Source: Synechococcales cyanobacterium S06 (lineage in GTDB: Bacteria > Cyanobacteriota > Cyanobacteriia > Cyanobacteriales > JAABRE01). Taken from it: DNA of 64,000 nt. Below the pieces are notes generated by a model. The model made no database searches. It saw only the letters and a program-made list of their open reading frames with translations, and had not been told where the DNA came from. Shown piece after piece: positions 1 to 9,172 of this stretch. Numbering within the stretch: position 1 is the first letter of the stretch; every line of letters begins with the position of its first letter. Both the position numbers and the translations under genes were made by a program. Where the stretch lies: the NCBI GenBank assembly GCA_011391125.1, contig JAABRE010000011.1:1-64000 (forward strand), read 5' to 3'.

Positions 1-1
1 A

Positions 2-289
2 ATAAGTGATGAAGAAGTATCAGAAATTTATCGTAAAAGATGGGCCATAGAAACCTTGTGGAAATTTTTAAAAATGCATCTCAAACTAGATAAATTAATC
101 TGTAAAAATACCAATGGTATTACCCTACAAATTTATAGTTGTTTAATTATTTATTTAGTTTTACAATTAGTAGAAATACCGCCAGAAATCGGACCTAAAG
201 CATTAGATAAATTGAGATATTTACAAGCATTTATGAGTGAAAAAATAAGTTACATCCACTGGTTTAGACGCATTAGTCTAGCACGATAA
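2..289 (+). CDS. IS4-type DDE transposase, C-terminal fragment (5' end outside window)
   Basis: The open frame runs in from the left edge, so only about 95 C-terminal residues are seen. Near its start is YRKRWAIETLWKFLK, which fits the Y-(2)-R-(3)-E-(6)-K signature of IS4-family transposases, with the glutamate as the third catalytic acidic residue. The remainder is the usual helical tail. The catalytic aspartates lie outside the window, so whether the gene is intact cannot be judged. A shorter reading from the internal ATG at 56 is only part of this frame. I did not find a convincing terminal inverted repeat in the following 200 bases. Confidence 0.8.
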   Translation: MSDEEVSEIYRKRWAIETLWKFLKMHLKLDKLICKNTNGITLQIYSCLIIYLVLQLVEIPPEIGPKALDKLRYLQAFMSEKISYIHWFRRISLAR

Positions 290-469
290 TTTAGCTTAAT
301 TAGGGATTTGTCTGATCATAAATGTTAAGTTTTGTAACAATTTTCACCATTTCTGCATAAATTATAATCTTGCTCATAAATTGTTGCGTTTTTATTTGTC
401 ATATTCATAATATTTAATTACTCAGGGATAATTTTAGTATTGTTAAGTATATCTTAATTCAAATTAAAA

Positions 470-492
470 TAGGGCGGACATTGTCCACCCTA
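470..492 (-). terminator. Probable terminator of the ammonium transporter gene
   Basis: An imperfect inverted repeat (TAGGGCGGACA at 470-480 against TGTCCACCCTA at 482-492) sits about 30 bases past the stop codon of the minus-strand transporter gene. It is followed in that direction by a TTTTAAT run. The GTAGGGTGG core also occurs in other hairpins here, so the site may be a repeat that acts as a terminator. Confidence 0.5.
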
Positions 493-519
493 CTAAGTTA
501 AATCTACTTATTAATTTAC

Positions 520-2013
520 TTATTCCCTTTCGGAATATTCTCTTGAACCACTGATTCCACCAGCAGCACCGCCAAAAAGGACATCTGATTCTTTGACAAA
601 CCCACTGTAAGCTTCCATGCCGTGTTCGCCAATGTCTAAACCGCGCAATTCTTCTTCTAACTCGACCCGCAGACCGACTGTGGCTTTTAAAGCCAGCCAA
701 GCAACGAAGCTAAAGCCAACAGTGAAACCACCGATCGCCAAAATCCCGATAATTTGGGTAACTATGCTAACTGTGCCGGTATTATCAAAAATAGCCGCTG
801 CTAAAGTTCCCCAGACACCGCAACACAAGTGAACCGAAGTTGCACCGACTGGGTCATCAATTTTGATCTTGTCAAAGAAGCTGACTGCAAATACGACAAT
901 TACACCGGCGATCGCCCCAATGGCTAAAGCACCAATGTAACCCACGTTAGCGCAACCAGCGGTGACACCCACTAAACCGGCTAAAATACCGTTAATAATC
1001 ATGGATAAGTCAGGTTTCCCATCGCGAATCCAAGAGGTTGCGGTTGCGGTGCAAGCTCCGGCGGCGGCGGCTAAATTGGTAGTTACAGCAATATAAGGTA
1101 CATTAGCATTGGCACTCAAAGTGGAACCGCCGTTGAAACCAAACCAGCAAATCCATAAAATTAAGCAGCCTAAAGTAGCGATACTCATGTTATGGCCAGG
1201 GATAGCGTTAATACGGCCATCCCTGTATTTACCTTCACGAGGTCCAAGTAAAGCTGCACCCACTAAAGCGGCCCATCCTCCCACGGAGTGTACCACCGTT
1301 GAACCGGCAAAGTCTTTGAAACCCATTTTAAAGAGCCAACCGTCCGCATCCCAAACCCAATGACCAGTTACAGCGTAGGAAACACCAACGAGGAGAAGGC
1401 TAAAAATTAAAAAGGAATCAAAGCGGATTCTTTCTGCTACAGCACCGGAAACAATGGTGGCGGCTGTTCCAGCAAAAGCGGCTTGGAACAAGAAAGAAAT
1501 GGAAGCAGGTACAGCTTGGGGATAATTTGCGTCTCCGTAGGGAGTAGCATCACCACCAAAGAAAAACCCTTGTAGACCAATAATTGGACCACCTTGACCG
1601 TACATTAAACCATAACCGATCGCCCAATAGGCAATGGTTGCGAGGGCAAATACAATTAAATTTTTCGCTAGGATATTGACCGCATTTTTTTGGCGACAAA
1701 ACCCAGTTTCCAGCATCGCAAAACCCGCATTCATAAAGATGACGAGAATTGAAGCTACAAATAAAAATATGGTGTCTAGGACTATTCTTAATTCTTCTAC
1801 AGTTTTCGGTGGTTCATAAGCTTGAGCCATGGCTGCACTATTCCACAGTACCACAATAATGGCGGTCAAAGGAATACAAGCTAACCAAGAGGGTGAAAAT
1901 AATTTAGCTACAGTTTGAATAGGAACAAAAAGCTGGTTATTCCACCAATATAGGGAAGCACTTTTTTTCGTCAATAGTATAGGGGGATTTTTTGTTTTAA
2001 CTTTAGACATCAT
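520..2013 (-). CDS. amt: Ammonium transporter, Amt family
   Basis: A 497-residue Amt/Mep/Rh transporter that would conduct ammonium across the cytoplasmic membrane. The N-terminus is extended: about 60 residues end in a hydrophobic stretch and MAQAYEPP, which looks like a cleaved leader as in other cyanobacterial Amt proteins. The conserved core follows, with [15 protein letters not shown], the [12 protein letters not shown] region, [16 protein letters not shown] (first pore histidine) and [16 protein letters not shown] (second pore histidine). The C-terminal cytoplasmic tail ([15 protein letters not shown]) carries the motif that couples subunits in the trimer. It is transcribed alone, divergent from nothing nearby. 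Regulation by NtcA is usual in this family, but no well-placed site is seen. Confidence 0.95.
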   Translation of the reverse strand: MMSKVKTKNPPILLTKKSASLYWWNNQLFVPIQTVAKLFSPSWLACIPLTAIIVVLWNSAAMAQAYEPPKTVEELRIVLDTIFLFVASILVIFMNAGFAMLETGFCRQKNAVNILAKNLIVFALATIAYWAIGYGLMYGQGGPIIGLQGFFFGGDATPYGDANYPQAVPASISFLFQAAFAGTAATIVSGAVAERIRFDSFLIFSLLLVGVSYAVTGHWVWDADGWLFKMGFKDFAGSTVVHSVGGWAALVGAALLGPREGKYRDGRINAIPGHNMSIATLGCLILWICWFGFNGGSTLSANANVPYIAVTTNLAAAAGACTATATSWIRDGKPDLSMIINGILAGLVGVTAGCANVGYIGALAIGAIAGVIVVFAVSFFDKIKIDDPVGATSVHLCCGVWGTLAAAIFDNTGTVSIVTQIIGILAIGGFTVGFSFVAWLALKATVGLRVELEEELRGLDIGEHGMEAYSGFVKESDVLFGGAAGGISGSREYSERE

Positions 2014-2218
2014 ATTATGGTGTAAGTTGCTAAACTCAATAAAGTAACTTTATTGAAAACGGTACGAGATCGTTATGACAATTTATAGAAACTAATAAAT
2101 CTTTGGTTTTTTCTTAACTTTTTTCTGTATTGGTTAATACATTTTGGTTAAATTCAGTTTAATTACCTTAAGCAAAATCCCTAAAATTGACCAGTTTTCT
2201 TGTACTTTAATTGAGTTT

Positions 2219-2866
2219 TTATTCTTTGGGCAAGAGATTTTTACCTTTTGATTCCCACCACAGCGGGATAAAAATCCAAGCCAACACTATTGCTAAAGCA
2301 ATTAAACCAAACTGAGAAATTAGTTTTAATAAACTCGCTAAAGGGATTAATTTCCCCAGAAAAAAGGCTAAGGTTACCATAATTAAAGCCCAAATTGTGG
2401 CACCACCAAAATTACAAAGTAAAAACTTGGGGTAGGACATTTGGGCAATACCTGCCATGGGACCGGCAAAAATTCTTAAAATGGCAATAAAACGGCCAAA
2501 AAAAACCGCTTTAGCAGCATTGTTACTAAATTCCTGTCGCGCTTTTTCTAAGTGACTGGGATTAATTCTAAAAAAATTGCCAATTTTTGTTAATAAAGGC
2601 CAACCACCAACTTTTCCTAACCAATAGCCAAAATTATCCCCGATTACCGCTCCGACGATGGTACTTCCTAACACATACCAATAATTTAACTCACCACTAC
2701 CGGCTAAAAAACCAGCGACAATAATGATCGTTTCCCCAGGTAAAGGAATACCCGTGTTTTCTAAAGCAATACCCCCAAATACAGCCCAATAACCGTATTC
2801 GCGAGCGATTTCTTGGATAGCATCTAATGACAACAATTCCAGAGACATATAACCCAAGCTTGACAA
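2219..2866 (-). CDS. DedA family membrane protein
   Basis: A 215-residue DedA/VTT-domain protein of the inner membrane. The family is implicated in lipid scrambling or transport and membrane homeostasis. Diagnostic motifs are ENTGIPLPGETII near residues 36-48 and FFGRFIAILRIFAGPMAG near 120-140, the conserved F-x-R-x3-R-x3-G signature with its membrane-embedded arginines. Several hydrophobic segments and a C-terminal membrane helix ending in a basic tail are evident. Length is normal. It lies between the transporter gene and heme oxygenase on its own promoter. Substrate cannot be inferred. Confidence 0.88.
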   Translation of the reverse strand: MSSLGYMSLELLSLDAIQEIAREYGYWAVFGGIALENTGIPLPGETIIIVAGFLAGSGELNYWYVLGSTIVGAVIGDNFGYWLGKVGGWPLLTKIGNFFRINPSHLEKARQEFSNNAAKAVFFGRFIAILRIFAGPMAGIAQMSYPKFLLCNFGGATIWALIMVTLAFFLGKLIPLASLLKLISQFGLIALAIVLAWIFIPLWWESKGKNLLPKE

Positions 2867-3064
2867 AAGTTTACTCTGATTCTGATCATCCCTATTTTTC
2901 GCCTTTGTGTCAATGTTTCCTGGTTAACACTGATGGTCTCCTTCTCTCCCCCTCATTGTTAACTAAATTGTAAAAATTCTTAACATAAACTGGTAACAAA
3001 TCCGTTTAAGCTATCTACTTAAGCACTTTTTATATTTTAGTAAAAAATCATAAGGAAATTTAGA

Positions 3065-3787
3065 ATGAGCGTTAACTTAGCAACCATGTTAAAAGAAGGG
3101 ACTCAAAAATCCCACACAATGGCGGAAAACGTTGGTTTTATCAAATGTTTTTTAAAAGGGACTGTTGAGAAAAACTCCTATAGAAAGTTAGTTACTAATC
3201 TTTATTTCGTTTATTCTGCTATGGAAGAAGAAATGGAGCTGTTAAAAGATCACGCTATTATTAGTAAGATTTACTTTCCTCAATTAAACCGTAAGGAAAG
3301 TTTAGAAAAAGATTTAACTTTTTATTATGGTGCTAATTGGCGCGAAGAAATTGAGATTTCTCCTGCTGGTAAAGCTTACGTTGAGAGAATTAGAGAAGTT
3401 TCCAACAATCAACCAGAATTATTGGTTGGACACTGCTATACACGGTACTTAGGCGATTTATCCGGTGGACAAATTCTTAAGAAAATTGCCCAAACTGCCA
3501 TGAATCTTGATGGTAATGGTACGGCTTTTTATGAATTTGCTGATATTGCCGATGAAAAAGCCTTTAAGGATAAATATCGTCAAGCAATGAATGAATTGCC
3601 CATTGATCAAGAGATGGCGGAAACTATCGTTACCGAAGCTAATGATGCTTTCGGCATGAACATGAAAATGTTTAATGAACTAGAAGGCAACTTAATTAAG
3701 GCGATCGGAGTCATGTTATTTAATGCTCTCACCCGTCGTCGTAATCGTGGTGGCACAGAAACCGAATTAGCAACAGCTGAAAACTAA
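3065..3787 (+). CDS. ho1: Heme oxygenase (biliverdin-producing)
   Basis: A 240-residue heme oxygenase that opens heme to biliverdin IXalpha, CO and iron using reduced ferredoxin, supplying the phycobilin pathway. The proximal heme ligand is His17 in QKSHTMAEN. The distal helix motif GDLSGGQ is intact, preceded by the conserved HCYTRYLGDLSGG block. Length matches the constitutive cyanobacterial enzyme HO1. The start has an AAGGAAATTTAG leader. It appears monocistronic, with a U-rich hairpin about 60 bases downstream. Subtyping as HO1 rather than the low-oxygen paralogue HO2 is an inference from general similarity. Confidence 0.94.
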   Translation: MSVNLATMLKEGTQKSHTMAENVGFIKCFLKGTVEKNSYRKLVTNLYFVYSAMEEEMELLKDHAIISKIYFPQLNRKESLEKDLTFYYGANWREEIEISPAGKAYVERIREVSNNQPELLVGHCYTRYLGDLSGGQILKKIAQTAMNLDGNGTAFYEFADIADEKAFKDKYRQAMNELPIDQEMAETIVTEANDAFGMNMKMFNELEGNLIKAIGVMLFNALTRRRNRGGTETELATAEN

Positions 3788-3844
3788 AACATTAATCGGT
3801 AGGGGAAACTGTTTACCCCTACTTTGAGAATAATTCAGTTTACC

Positions 3845-3875
3845 TAATCCTAATTATTTTTGGGATTATTTTTTT
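3845..3875 (+). terminator. Rho-independent terminator after heme oxygenase gene
   Basis: TAATCC (3845-3850) pairs with GGATTA (3863-3868), followed by a run of seven T. An additional hairpin GTAGGGG...CCCCTAC lies at about 3801-3822, just after the stop codon. Confidence 0.6.
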
Positions 3876-3990
3876 CGCTAAATTAGTGCGATTGATCACA
3901 GCTATCTTTCTAATATTTGTTACCATATATAGTTATTTAAACTAAGAATTATTCCATTAGATAAATTAGTAAATTAAGGGAGGTCAAAAA

Positions 3991-5157
3991 TTGTATAGCA
4001 AAATAACAGAGAGTTTAAGCTTTTCCTTTAAAATAGACCAATTAGCAGAGAAACTTGGCGAATTTGCATCTCAAGCACGTACAGGATATTGGAAAATTAA
4101 CTTAGAATCTAAGGGCCAACTTTGGTATTTAACCTTAGCACAGGGAAGGGTGATCTTTTCGGGAGTTGAACCCCTTTCCTGGGCAAGTTTTCGAGACAAT
4201 TTACAACGTCATTTATTGAAGTTTAAAAATGCGAATTTACAGGAGAACCTCAATATCCTAGAACAAGAATCAACACCCGAACAATTACAACAAATTGGGG
4301 TAATGTTAAGTAAAATCGAAAAACAAGGATTAATTACTAGGGAAGAAGTCTTACAAACATCACAAAAAAGTATTTTATTAGACTTAGATAATTACTTATT
4401 TGAGACAACTGGAAAAGCGGAATTTATTGCCGACCCAAGTTTAATAACTCAAGCACAAATTCCCGGATTTAAGTTAGAAGATTTAATGACTCGTGCTAAT
4501 CAAAGGAGAATGCAATGGCAATTATTAAAAACCCAGATTCCCTCCATTAAAGCAATCCCTAAACTCAATCAAAAAGCCTTTGAAAATAGCCAACTTACTC
4601 CCCAACAAAAACAGAAAATTCAAAAATTAATTAAATCAGGTAAAAGCTTAGAAAATATCGCCCAAAAAGTGGGTAAAGATACCCTAGAAATTGGCCAATT
4701 TTTTGCCAAACTTTCCCAAAGTGGTTTAGTCTCTTTAAAAGTACCCTTAGAAGACCAAACAATGATCGGACAAAAACGAGTTTTTGTCGTCGATGATTCA
4801 CCGGTATTATTACAACAATTCCAAAGATTGGTGACTAAATTTGGTTACAAAGTTTATACCTGTGGTGAGCCTTTAAATGCCGTAGAAGCTATGTTAAATA
4901 TCGAGCCAGATTTAGTATTTATTGATATTAATATGCCCGGTATTAATGGTTTTGAATTAATTAAACAAATTAGGCGTAAATCCCTATTATCATCCATTCC
5001 TTTAGTGTTATTAACCGCCGAAAAATCGGTTTCTAATCAATGGCGCGCGAACTGGGCCAATTGCAAATTTTTAGCTAAACCCCGCACTAAAGAAGAAGTA
5101 GAGCAATTTCAAACCGAATTACAACAATTATTGCAAGAAATTATACCTTTAAGTTAA
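3991..5157 (+). CDS. PatA-type response regulator (PATAN + REC), first gene of chemosensory operon
   Basis: 388 residues. The N-terminal 250 residues form a PATAN/DUF4388-type domain that ends in a helical segment. The C-terminal 125 residues are a receiver domain with FVVDDSP and phospho-acceptor Asp312 in DLVFIDINMPGINGFE. This architecture matches cyanobacterial PatA, PixG (TaxP1) and PilG regulators, which act on type IV pili or phototaxis. No DNA-binding domain is present. Translation starts at TTG 3991, supported by GGGAGGTC at 3978-3985; no ATG fits better. The next five genes follow the order of Synechocystis pixG-H-I-J1-J2-L. Which of the host's Pix/Tax/Pil systems this is cannot be settled here. 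Confidence 0.88.
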   Translation: MYSKITESLSFSFKIDQLAEKLGEFASQARTGYWKINLESKGQLWYLTLAQGRVIFSGVEPLSWASFRDNLQRHLLKFKNANLQENLNILEQESTPEQLQQIGVMLSKIEKQGLITREEVLQTSQKSILLDLDNYLFETTGKAEFIADPSLITQAQIPGFKLEDLMTRANQRRMQWQLLKTQIPSIKAIPKLNQKAFENSQLTPQQKQKIQKLIKSGKSLENIAQKVGKDTLEIGQFFAKLSQSGLVSLKVPLEDQTMIGQKRVFVVDDSPVLLQQFQRLVTKFGYKVYTCGEPLNAVEAMLNIEPDLVFIDINMPGINGFELIKQIRRKSLLSSIPLVLLTAEKSVSNQWRANWANCKFLAKPRTKEEVEQFQTELQQLLQEIIPLS

Positions 5158-5199
5158 TAATAAAGGTAAGCTAGTTTAAAGAAAAGGAGAATAATAAAA

Positions 5200-5559
5200 A
5201 TGAAATTTCTAGTCATTGATGATAGTGCCGTTGATAAAAAATTAATGTTTTCTTTATTGACACAATTAGGACATCAAGCTGAAATAGGAGAAACCAGCGA
5301 TAATTTAGTCGAAAAAATTACCACCGGAGGATATGATGCCGTTTTTCTTGATATTGTAATGCCGGATCAAGATGGTTACAAATTTTTAAGAAACTTAAGG
5401 TCTAACTCGGAAACAGCTCAACAATATGTCATATTTTACTCTAGCAAAAAGACACCTATTGAGATTAATTATGGTATCAAAAGAGCCGGAGCCGACGATT
5501 ATTTAGTGAAACCAGCAACTAAAGAAACCCTGAGCGAAGTTATTAATAAAATAAAATAA
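5200..5559 (+). CDS. CheY-like response regulator (PixH/PilH type)
   Basis: A 119-residue single-domain receiver. It has acidic residues in VIDDSAVDKK, phospho-acceptor Asp51 in AVFLDIVMPDQDG, and the lysine of YLVKPAT late in the domain. There is no output domain, so it is a diffusible signal or a phosphate sink for the CheA-type kinase encoded 6 kb downstream. An AAAGGAGAA ribosome site precedes the ATG. Its stop codon abuts the next start (TAATGG), indicating translational coupling to the CheW gene. A motility role is inferred from operon context and the family. Confidence 0.92.
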   Translation: MKFLVIDDSAVDKKLMFSLLTQLGHQAEIGETSDNLVEKITTGGYDAVFLDIVMPDQDGYKFLRNLRSNSETAQQYVIFYSSKKTPIEINYGIKRAGADDYLVKPATKETLSEVINKIK

Positions 5560-6002
5560 TGGAGCAATTTAAAAGCGAAAAAAAACAGCGTTTTATTCTC
5601 GTAAAAGTCGGCGAAATAACCGTAGTTTTTCCTTCAGAAATAGTCGCTGAAATTGGTATTATTGACCGCAATAAAATCATGAATTTACCCTTTTATAGTG
5701 ACCGTTTAAAAGGCTGTATTTATTATAATGGTAAAATCATTTCTTTAGTGGAACTTAAAACAATTTTAGAGGTAGATTCTCTTTTTAATAAAGAGCAACT
5801 GATTGTGGTATGTTTAAACGAAAAAGCTGATCAACTTCAGGGAATTGGTTTAATCGCCGAGCAAGTTTTAGGGAGTAAAAATCAAGAAGAATTACCGCCA
5901 GAATTGTGGACAAATCAGGCAAAAAAAGTAAAATTATTTAAACTAGAAATGTTAGATCAAAATATTTGGGAATTACAAAATTATTACTCAAAATCTAACT
6001 AA
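5559..6002 (+). CDS. CheW-like adaptor (PixI/PilI type)
   Basis: 147 residues with a CheW fold. The typical beginning FILVKVGEITVVFPSEIVAEI is followed by LKGCIYYNGKIISLVELKTIL, the Y-x-G-x-x-P/I-L-DL-like segment. CheW proteins bridge receptors to the CheA kinase. Its first base overlaps the last base of the preceding stop codon (5559), so the two are almost certainly co-translated. The protein is slightly shorter in conserved core than enteric CheW and diverged, as usual for the Pix/Tax series. Confidence 0.87.
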   Translation: MEQFKSEKKQRFILVKVGEITVVFPSEIVAEIGIIDRNKIMNLPFYSDRLKGCIYYNGKIISLVELKTILEVDSLFNKEQLIVVCLNEKADQLQGIGLIAEQVLGSKNQEELPPELWTNQAKKVKLFKLEMLDQNIWELQNYYSKSN

Positions 6003-6111
6003 AAATAGGAGTATTTTTAATTAGATTTTGAAAAAATTATCACTAAATCGGTAAAATTGGCCTCCATTTATCAATAAGGCTAAATAGAGAATTTAATCAT
6101 AGGTGAAAAAG

Positions 6112-8850
6112 ATGATATTTCCACAGGAAACAAGTCAAGAAATTAAGCAAAAAACGCCAAAATATAATGAGGATATTTTAGAAAAGAAGCTAATTCAAGC
6201 AAAAGGTTTCGGGTTAGGTTTTAAAGCTACTATTCTAGCTTTTGTCTTTGGAGTTGTACCAGTTTCCATTGTTAGTTGGGTCTCCTATTATTATGCGGAT
6301 ATTGCCATTACCGAAAAAACATCTTTAGCTAAAATTACCGAGGTTGAAAAATTATCCTATAGCTTGAGTAAATTTTTACAAGAAAGAATTAATAATAATA
6401 AAAATATCGTAAATTTCGTTAATTTACTTTATCCTAATCTTCAAGATATTCAATTACTTAATGCCGAAGAAAAAACTCGATTAGAAAATATTTTAAATCA
6501 AGTTTACGGCGATTATTTGATATTTCAACATATCGGTATTTATAATTTACAAGGTGATTTAATCGTTCAATCCATTGGCTCTACTCGAGAATTAAATAAA
6601 CAAAAATATCAATTTTTTCAAGAGGTCGTCAAAACTGGTAATATTGTTATTAGTGAACCCTTGGGCTATGAAACAAATGATCCCAGAAGTTTAGCTATTT
6701 ATTTAGCTATTCCCCTTAAAAATAATCTAAATAAAACACAGGCAATTGTTATTAGTCGTATCGGGGCTAATTCTCTCGGTAATGCTATCTTAAGAAATGC
6801 TAGTTTAGAACCCGGAATCAGCTATCAATTAATTGATAGTAACGGTAAGATTTTTCAAAACTTTCAAGACTCACAAAAAACTCCCCTCGGAACTAAAATT
6901 AGTGAAATCTTACCCCTTTATGATCAAATTAATACCTTTAGAGATAGTAAAGCTTGGATTAATGATAACTCAAACAAGCAAACTTTAAATGCTTATACTC
7001 CTATTATTAGCGGAGTAAAATTAAACTGGAGTTTGGTAACTTCTACGTCTCCAGAGCAGGCTTTCTCGGCTCAAAAACAGTTAGCTCAAACTATTACTTT
7101 TGGTACGATAATTATGGCAGTTTTAGCGGTAATTATTGGTGCAATTATCGCAAATTTATCTATTCGTCCAGTTTTATTAGCTACTACTGTCGTCGAAAAA
7201 ATAGGACAAGGCCAATTAAAGATTAGATTACCGGTTCAGGGTAATGATGAATGGGCTATTTTGAATGAGAATATTAATAAAATGGCCAGTGAAATTGAAG
7301 ATTTATTGGCCACTTTACAACGAAATTCTCAACAGTTAACTCACCAAAATAATATCCTCTCTGAATTAGCTAAAAATGACGCGGTCATTCAAGGTGATTT
7401 ATCATCTGCTGCTCTTACTTTTACCGAAACTATTGCTAATACTCTTAAGATAGAACGGGTTTCCATTTGGCTTTATAATTTATCAGAAAATGCCCTCGTT
7501 ACCACTGATATTTATGACGCTATTAATCAGAAACATTCGGCTAATTTAAGCCTTAATTTTGCCGATTATCCTGATTATATTAATGCTTTAAATGATGATA
7601 AACCTATTGTGGCTTTTGATGTTAATACTAATCCTTTTACTGCTGAATTAGTAACTAATGAATTGGCAAATCTGGGCATTAAATCTAAGTTGGATATCCC
7701 CATTTCTCTTAGTGGTAAAACTGTGGGAACAATTACCTGTGAACAAATTAGCAAACCTAGAACTTGGCGACCTCAAGAACAAACTTTTGTCGCTTCTGTC
7801 GCCAATTTAACTGCCTTGGCTTTAGAAAATCAAACTTTACAAAATGAAGTAGGCTCTCTCCTCGATTTAGTTTCCGATATTGAAACTGGAAATTTGACAG
7901 TTAAAGCGACAGTAAGCGATCGCACCACGGGGTTGGTAGCTGATACTCTCAACAGATTAATTGAAGAACTTGCCCAAGTATTGCAACAGGTACTAGATAC
8001 CGCCAAACAGGTTAGTGAAGGTACGGACAACTTGCAACTGATCTCGCAAACGGTTGCTGATGGTACGATCCAGCAAGCTGAAGCCGTGACCAAGGTTAAG
8101 GAATTATCCCAATTAGTTGAGCAATCTGCCGAAAATTCCGCCGAGAAAGTGCAAATGACCAAAAAATCCCTGTCTTCTCTTGATGTTACCGTGAAATTTG
8201 GGGAAAAATCCATGATGTCCTTGGGGGCAAGTATCCAAATTTTGCAACAAGGGACAGATAGGATTATTCAGCAAATGAAGACATTGGGAGAATTCGTGGG
8301 ATTAGCGGACCAATTCCTGCAAGATCAGGGAGAAATCGCCCAACAAACCCAAGTTTTGGCGCTAAATGCCGCTTTAGTCGCAGCTAGGGCCGGTGAACAA
8401 AAAGACCCTCGCCGTTTTGAAATGGTAGCCAAAGACTTTGAAGGTATTGCCAATCAAATTAGTCTTTTAGCTCAAAAAACCAATGAGGGTTTGGGGGTGT
8501 TAGAAGAAAGAACCAGCCAAATTCACACCGTGGTGACAACTGTTGATAATGAAGTCCAAAATTTAGGCGGTTTAGTCGGAGGCTTTACCAAAGGCGTTGA
8601 GCAATCAAGTAGATTATTTAAAGGGGTCAGAAATGTTACCAAAAAGGCGATCGCGGACGGAGAAAATGTAGCGCAATCAAATCAAGAAATTTTGACAGCA
8701 ACCTTAGAAACAGTGGAGGCAATTAAAAATATTGAAAAAACGACCATAGAAACCGCAAATATTACAAAAGATAGTTTAAAACAATCACAATTGATGGAAA
8801 AATTATCGAATCAATTATTAGAAAGAATTAAATTCTTCCAACTTCCCTAA
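6112..8850 (+). CDS. Methyl-accepting chemotaxis-like receptor with GAF domain (PixJ/PilJ type)
   Basis: About 912 residues. The ATG at 6112 is preferred because TAGG precedes it at good spacing; GTG at 6103 is the longer alternative. One membrane helix (about residues 38-60) and a second (about 330-352) bracket an extracytoplasmic sensor of 270 residues resembling Cache domains. A HAMP segment (SIRPVLLATTVVEKIGQGQL), a GAF domain (about 425-575) and a long coiled-coil signalling domain follow, with tip QVLALNAALVAARAGEQ. The GAF domain has a lone Cys in TITCEQ and no CH or DXCF motif, so it should not bind bilin as Synechocystis PixJ1 does. The position in the operon is that of pixJ1. Confidence 0.88.
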   Translation: MIFPQETSQEIKQKTPKYNEDILEKKLIQAKGFGLGFKATILAFVFGVVPVSIVSWVSYYYADIAITEKTSLAKITEVEKLSYSLSKFLQERINNNKNIVNFVNLLYPNLQDIQLLNAEEKTRLENILNQVYGDYLIFQHIGIYNLQGDLIVQSIGSTRELNKQKYQFFQEVVKTGNIVISEPLGYETNDPRSLAIYLAIPLKNNLNKTQAIVISRIGANSLGNAILRNASLEPGISYQLIDSNGKIFQNFQDSQKTPLGTKISEILPLYDQINTFRDSKAWINDNSNKQTLNAYTPIISGVKLNWSLVTSTSPEQAFSAQKQLAQTITFGTIIMAVLAVIIGAIIANLSIRPVLLATTVVEKIGQGQLKIRLPVQGNDEWAILNENINKMASEIEDLLATLQRNSQQLTHQNNILSELAKNDAVIQGDLSSAALTFTETIANTLKIERVSIWLYNLSENALVTTDIYDAINQKHSANLSLNFADYPDYINALNDDKPIVAFDVNTNPFTAELVTNELANLGIKSKLDIPISLSGKTVGTITCEQISKPRTWRPQEQTFVASVANLTALALENQTLQNEVGSLLDLVSDIETGNLTVKATVSDRTTGLVADTLNRLIEELAQVLQQVLDTAKQVSEGTDNLQLISQTVADGTIQQAEAVTKVKELSQLVEQSAENSAEKVQMTKKSLSSLDVTVKFGEKSMMSLGASIQILQQGTDRIIQQMKTLGEFVGLADQFLQDQGEIAQQTQVLALNAALVAARAGEQKDPRRFEMVAKDFEGIANQISLLAQKTNEGLGVLEERTSQIHTVVTTVDNEVQNLGGLVGGFTKGVEQSSRLFKGVRNVTKKAIADGENVAQSNQEILTATLETVEAIKNIEKTTIETANITKDSLKQSQLMEKLSNQLLERIKFFQLP

Positions 8851-8915
8851 TCAAGTAATTATTAACAATTATGGATACATTACCAAAATTTAGGACCATT
8901 AAAATAAAGAATATT

Positions 8916-8986
8916 GTAGGGTGGGTTAGGTGGCGAAAATAAAATTCGGCTCAACCGAGATCAGAAAATCCGCCGTAACCCACCAT
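8916..8986. mobile_element. 71-bp palindromic miniature element, copy 1
   Basis: The element begins GTAGGGTGGGTTAGGTGGCG and ends CGCCGTAACCCACCAT, with ends that are imperfect inverted repeats. It is identical to the copy at 9071-9141 and shares its ends with 11025-11094. This GTAGGGTGGGTTA / TAACCCACC type is common between cyanobacterial genes. No target duplication can be assigned because the copy lies inside a tandem duplication. Confidence 0.75.
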
Positions 8987-9070
8987 CACAACTAATTAAA
9001 AATTAACAATTACGGATTTAAAATTATGGATACATTACCAAAATTTACGACCCTTAAAATAGAGAATATT

Positions 9071-9141
9071 GTAGGGTGGGTTAGGTGGCGAAAATAAAAT
9101 TCGGCTCAACCGAGATCAGAAAATCCGCCGTAACCCACCAT
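9071..9141. mobile_element. 71-bp palindromic miniature element, copy 2
   Basis: Base-for-base identical to 8916-8986. Located 32 bases before the true start of the second receptor gene, so any hairpin or promoter in it would fall directly in that gene's leader. Confidence 0.75.
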
Positions 9142-9172
9142 CACAACTAATACTAATGAAAAATTAACAATT

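Larger units (their letters stand above)
8860..9172 (+). repeat. Tandem duplication of the second receptor gene's start region
   Basis: The first 45 or so bases of the gene starting at 9173, plus its leader (AATTAACAATTA), occur two further times upstream, with ATG at 8871 and at 9026 (spacing 155 and 147). Each extra copy runs into an identical 71-bp palindromic element. The extra ATGs would encode 23-residue peptides starting MDTLPKF and ending GWVRWRK at a TAA inside the element. Sequence differences between copies are few, so the event looks recent. No other gene is seen in this 320-base gap. Confidence 0.9.

Noticed and set aside
290-460. Right terminal inverted repeat of the transposase-bearing IS
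   Set aside because: The left end is outside the window, so no inverted pair can be shown and the boundary would be a guess.
2022-2035. GT-N10-AC match (NtcA-like) upstream of the ammonium transporter gene
   Set aside because: It has only one full TAC half and lies just 9 bases before the start codon, too close for an activator site. GT-N10-AC also occurs often by chance in A/T-rich DNA.
7830-8213. 127-codon minus-strand ORF inside the first receptor gene
   Set aside because: It lies entirely opposite a well-supported gene and its product is Ser/Thr/Cys-rich without any family pattern.
8871-9097. Two 23-codon ORFs (MDTLPKF...GWVRWRK) as real genes
   Set aside because: They are truncated copies of the receptor start that end inside a palindromic element, so they are more likely by-products of duplication than genes.
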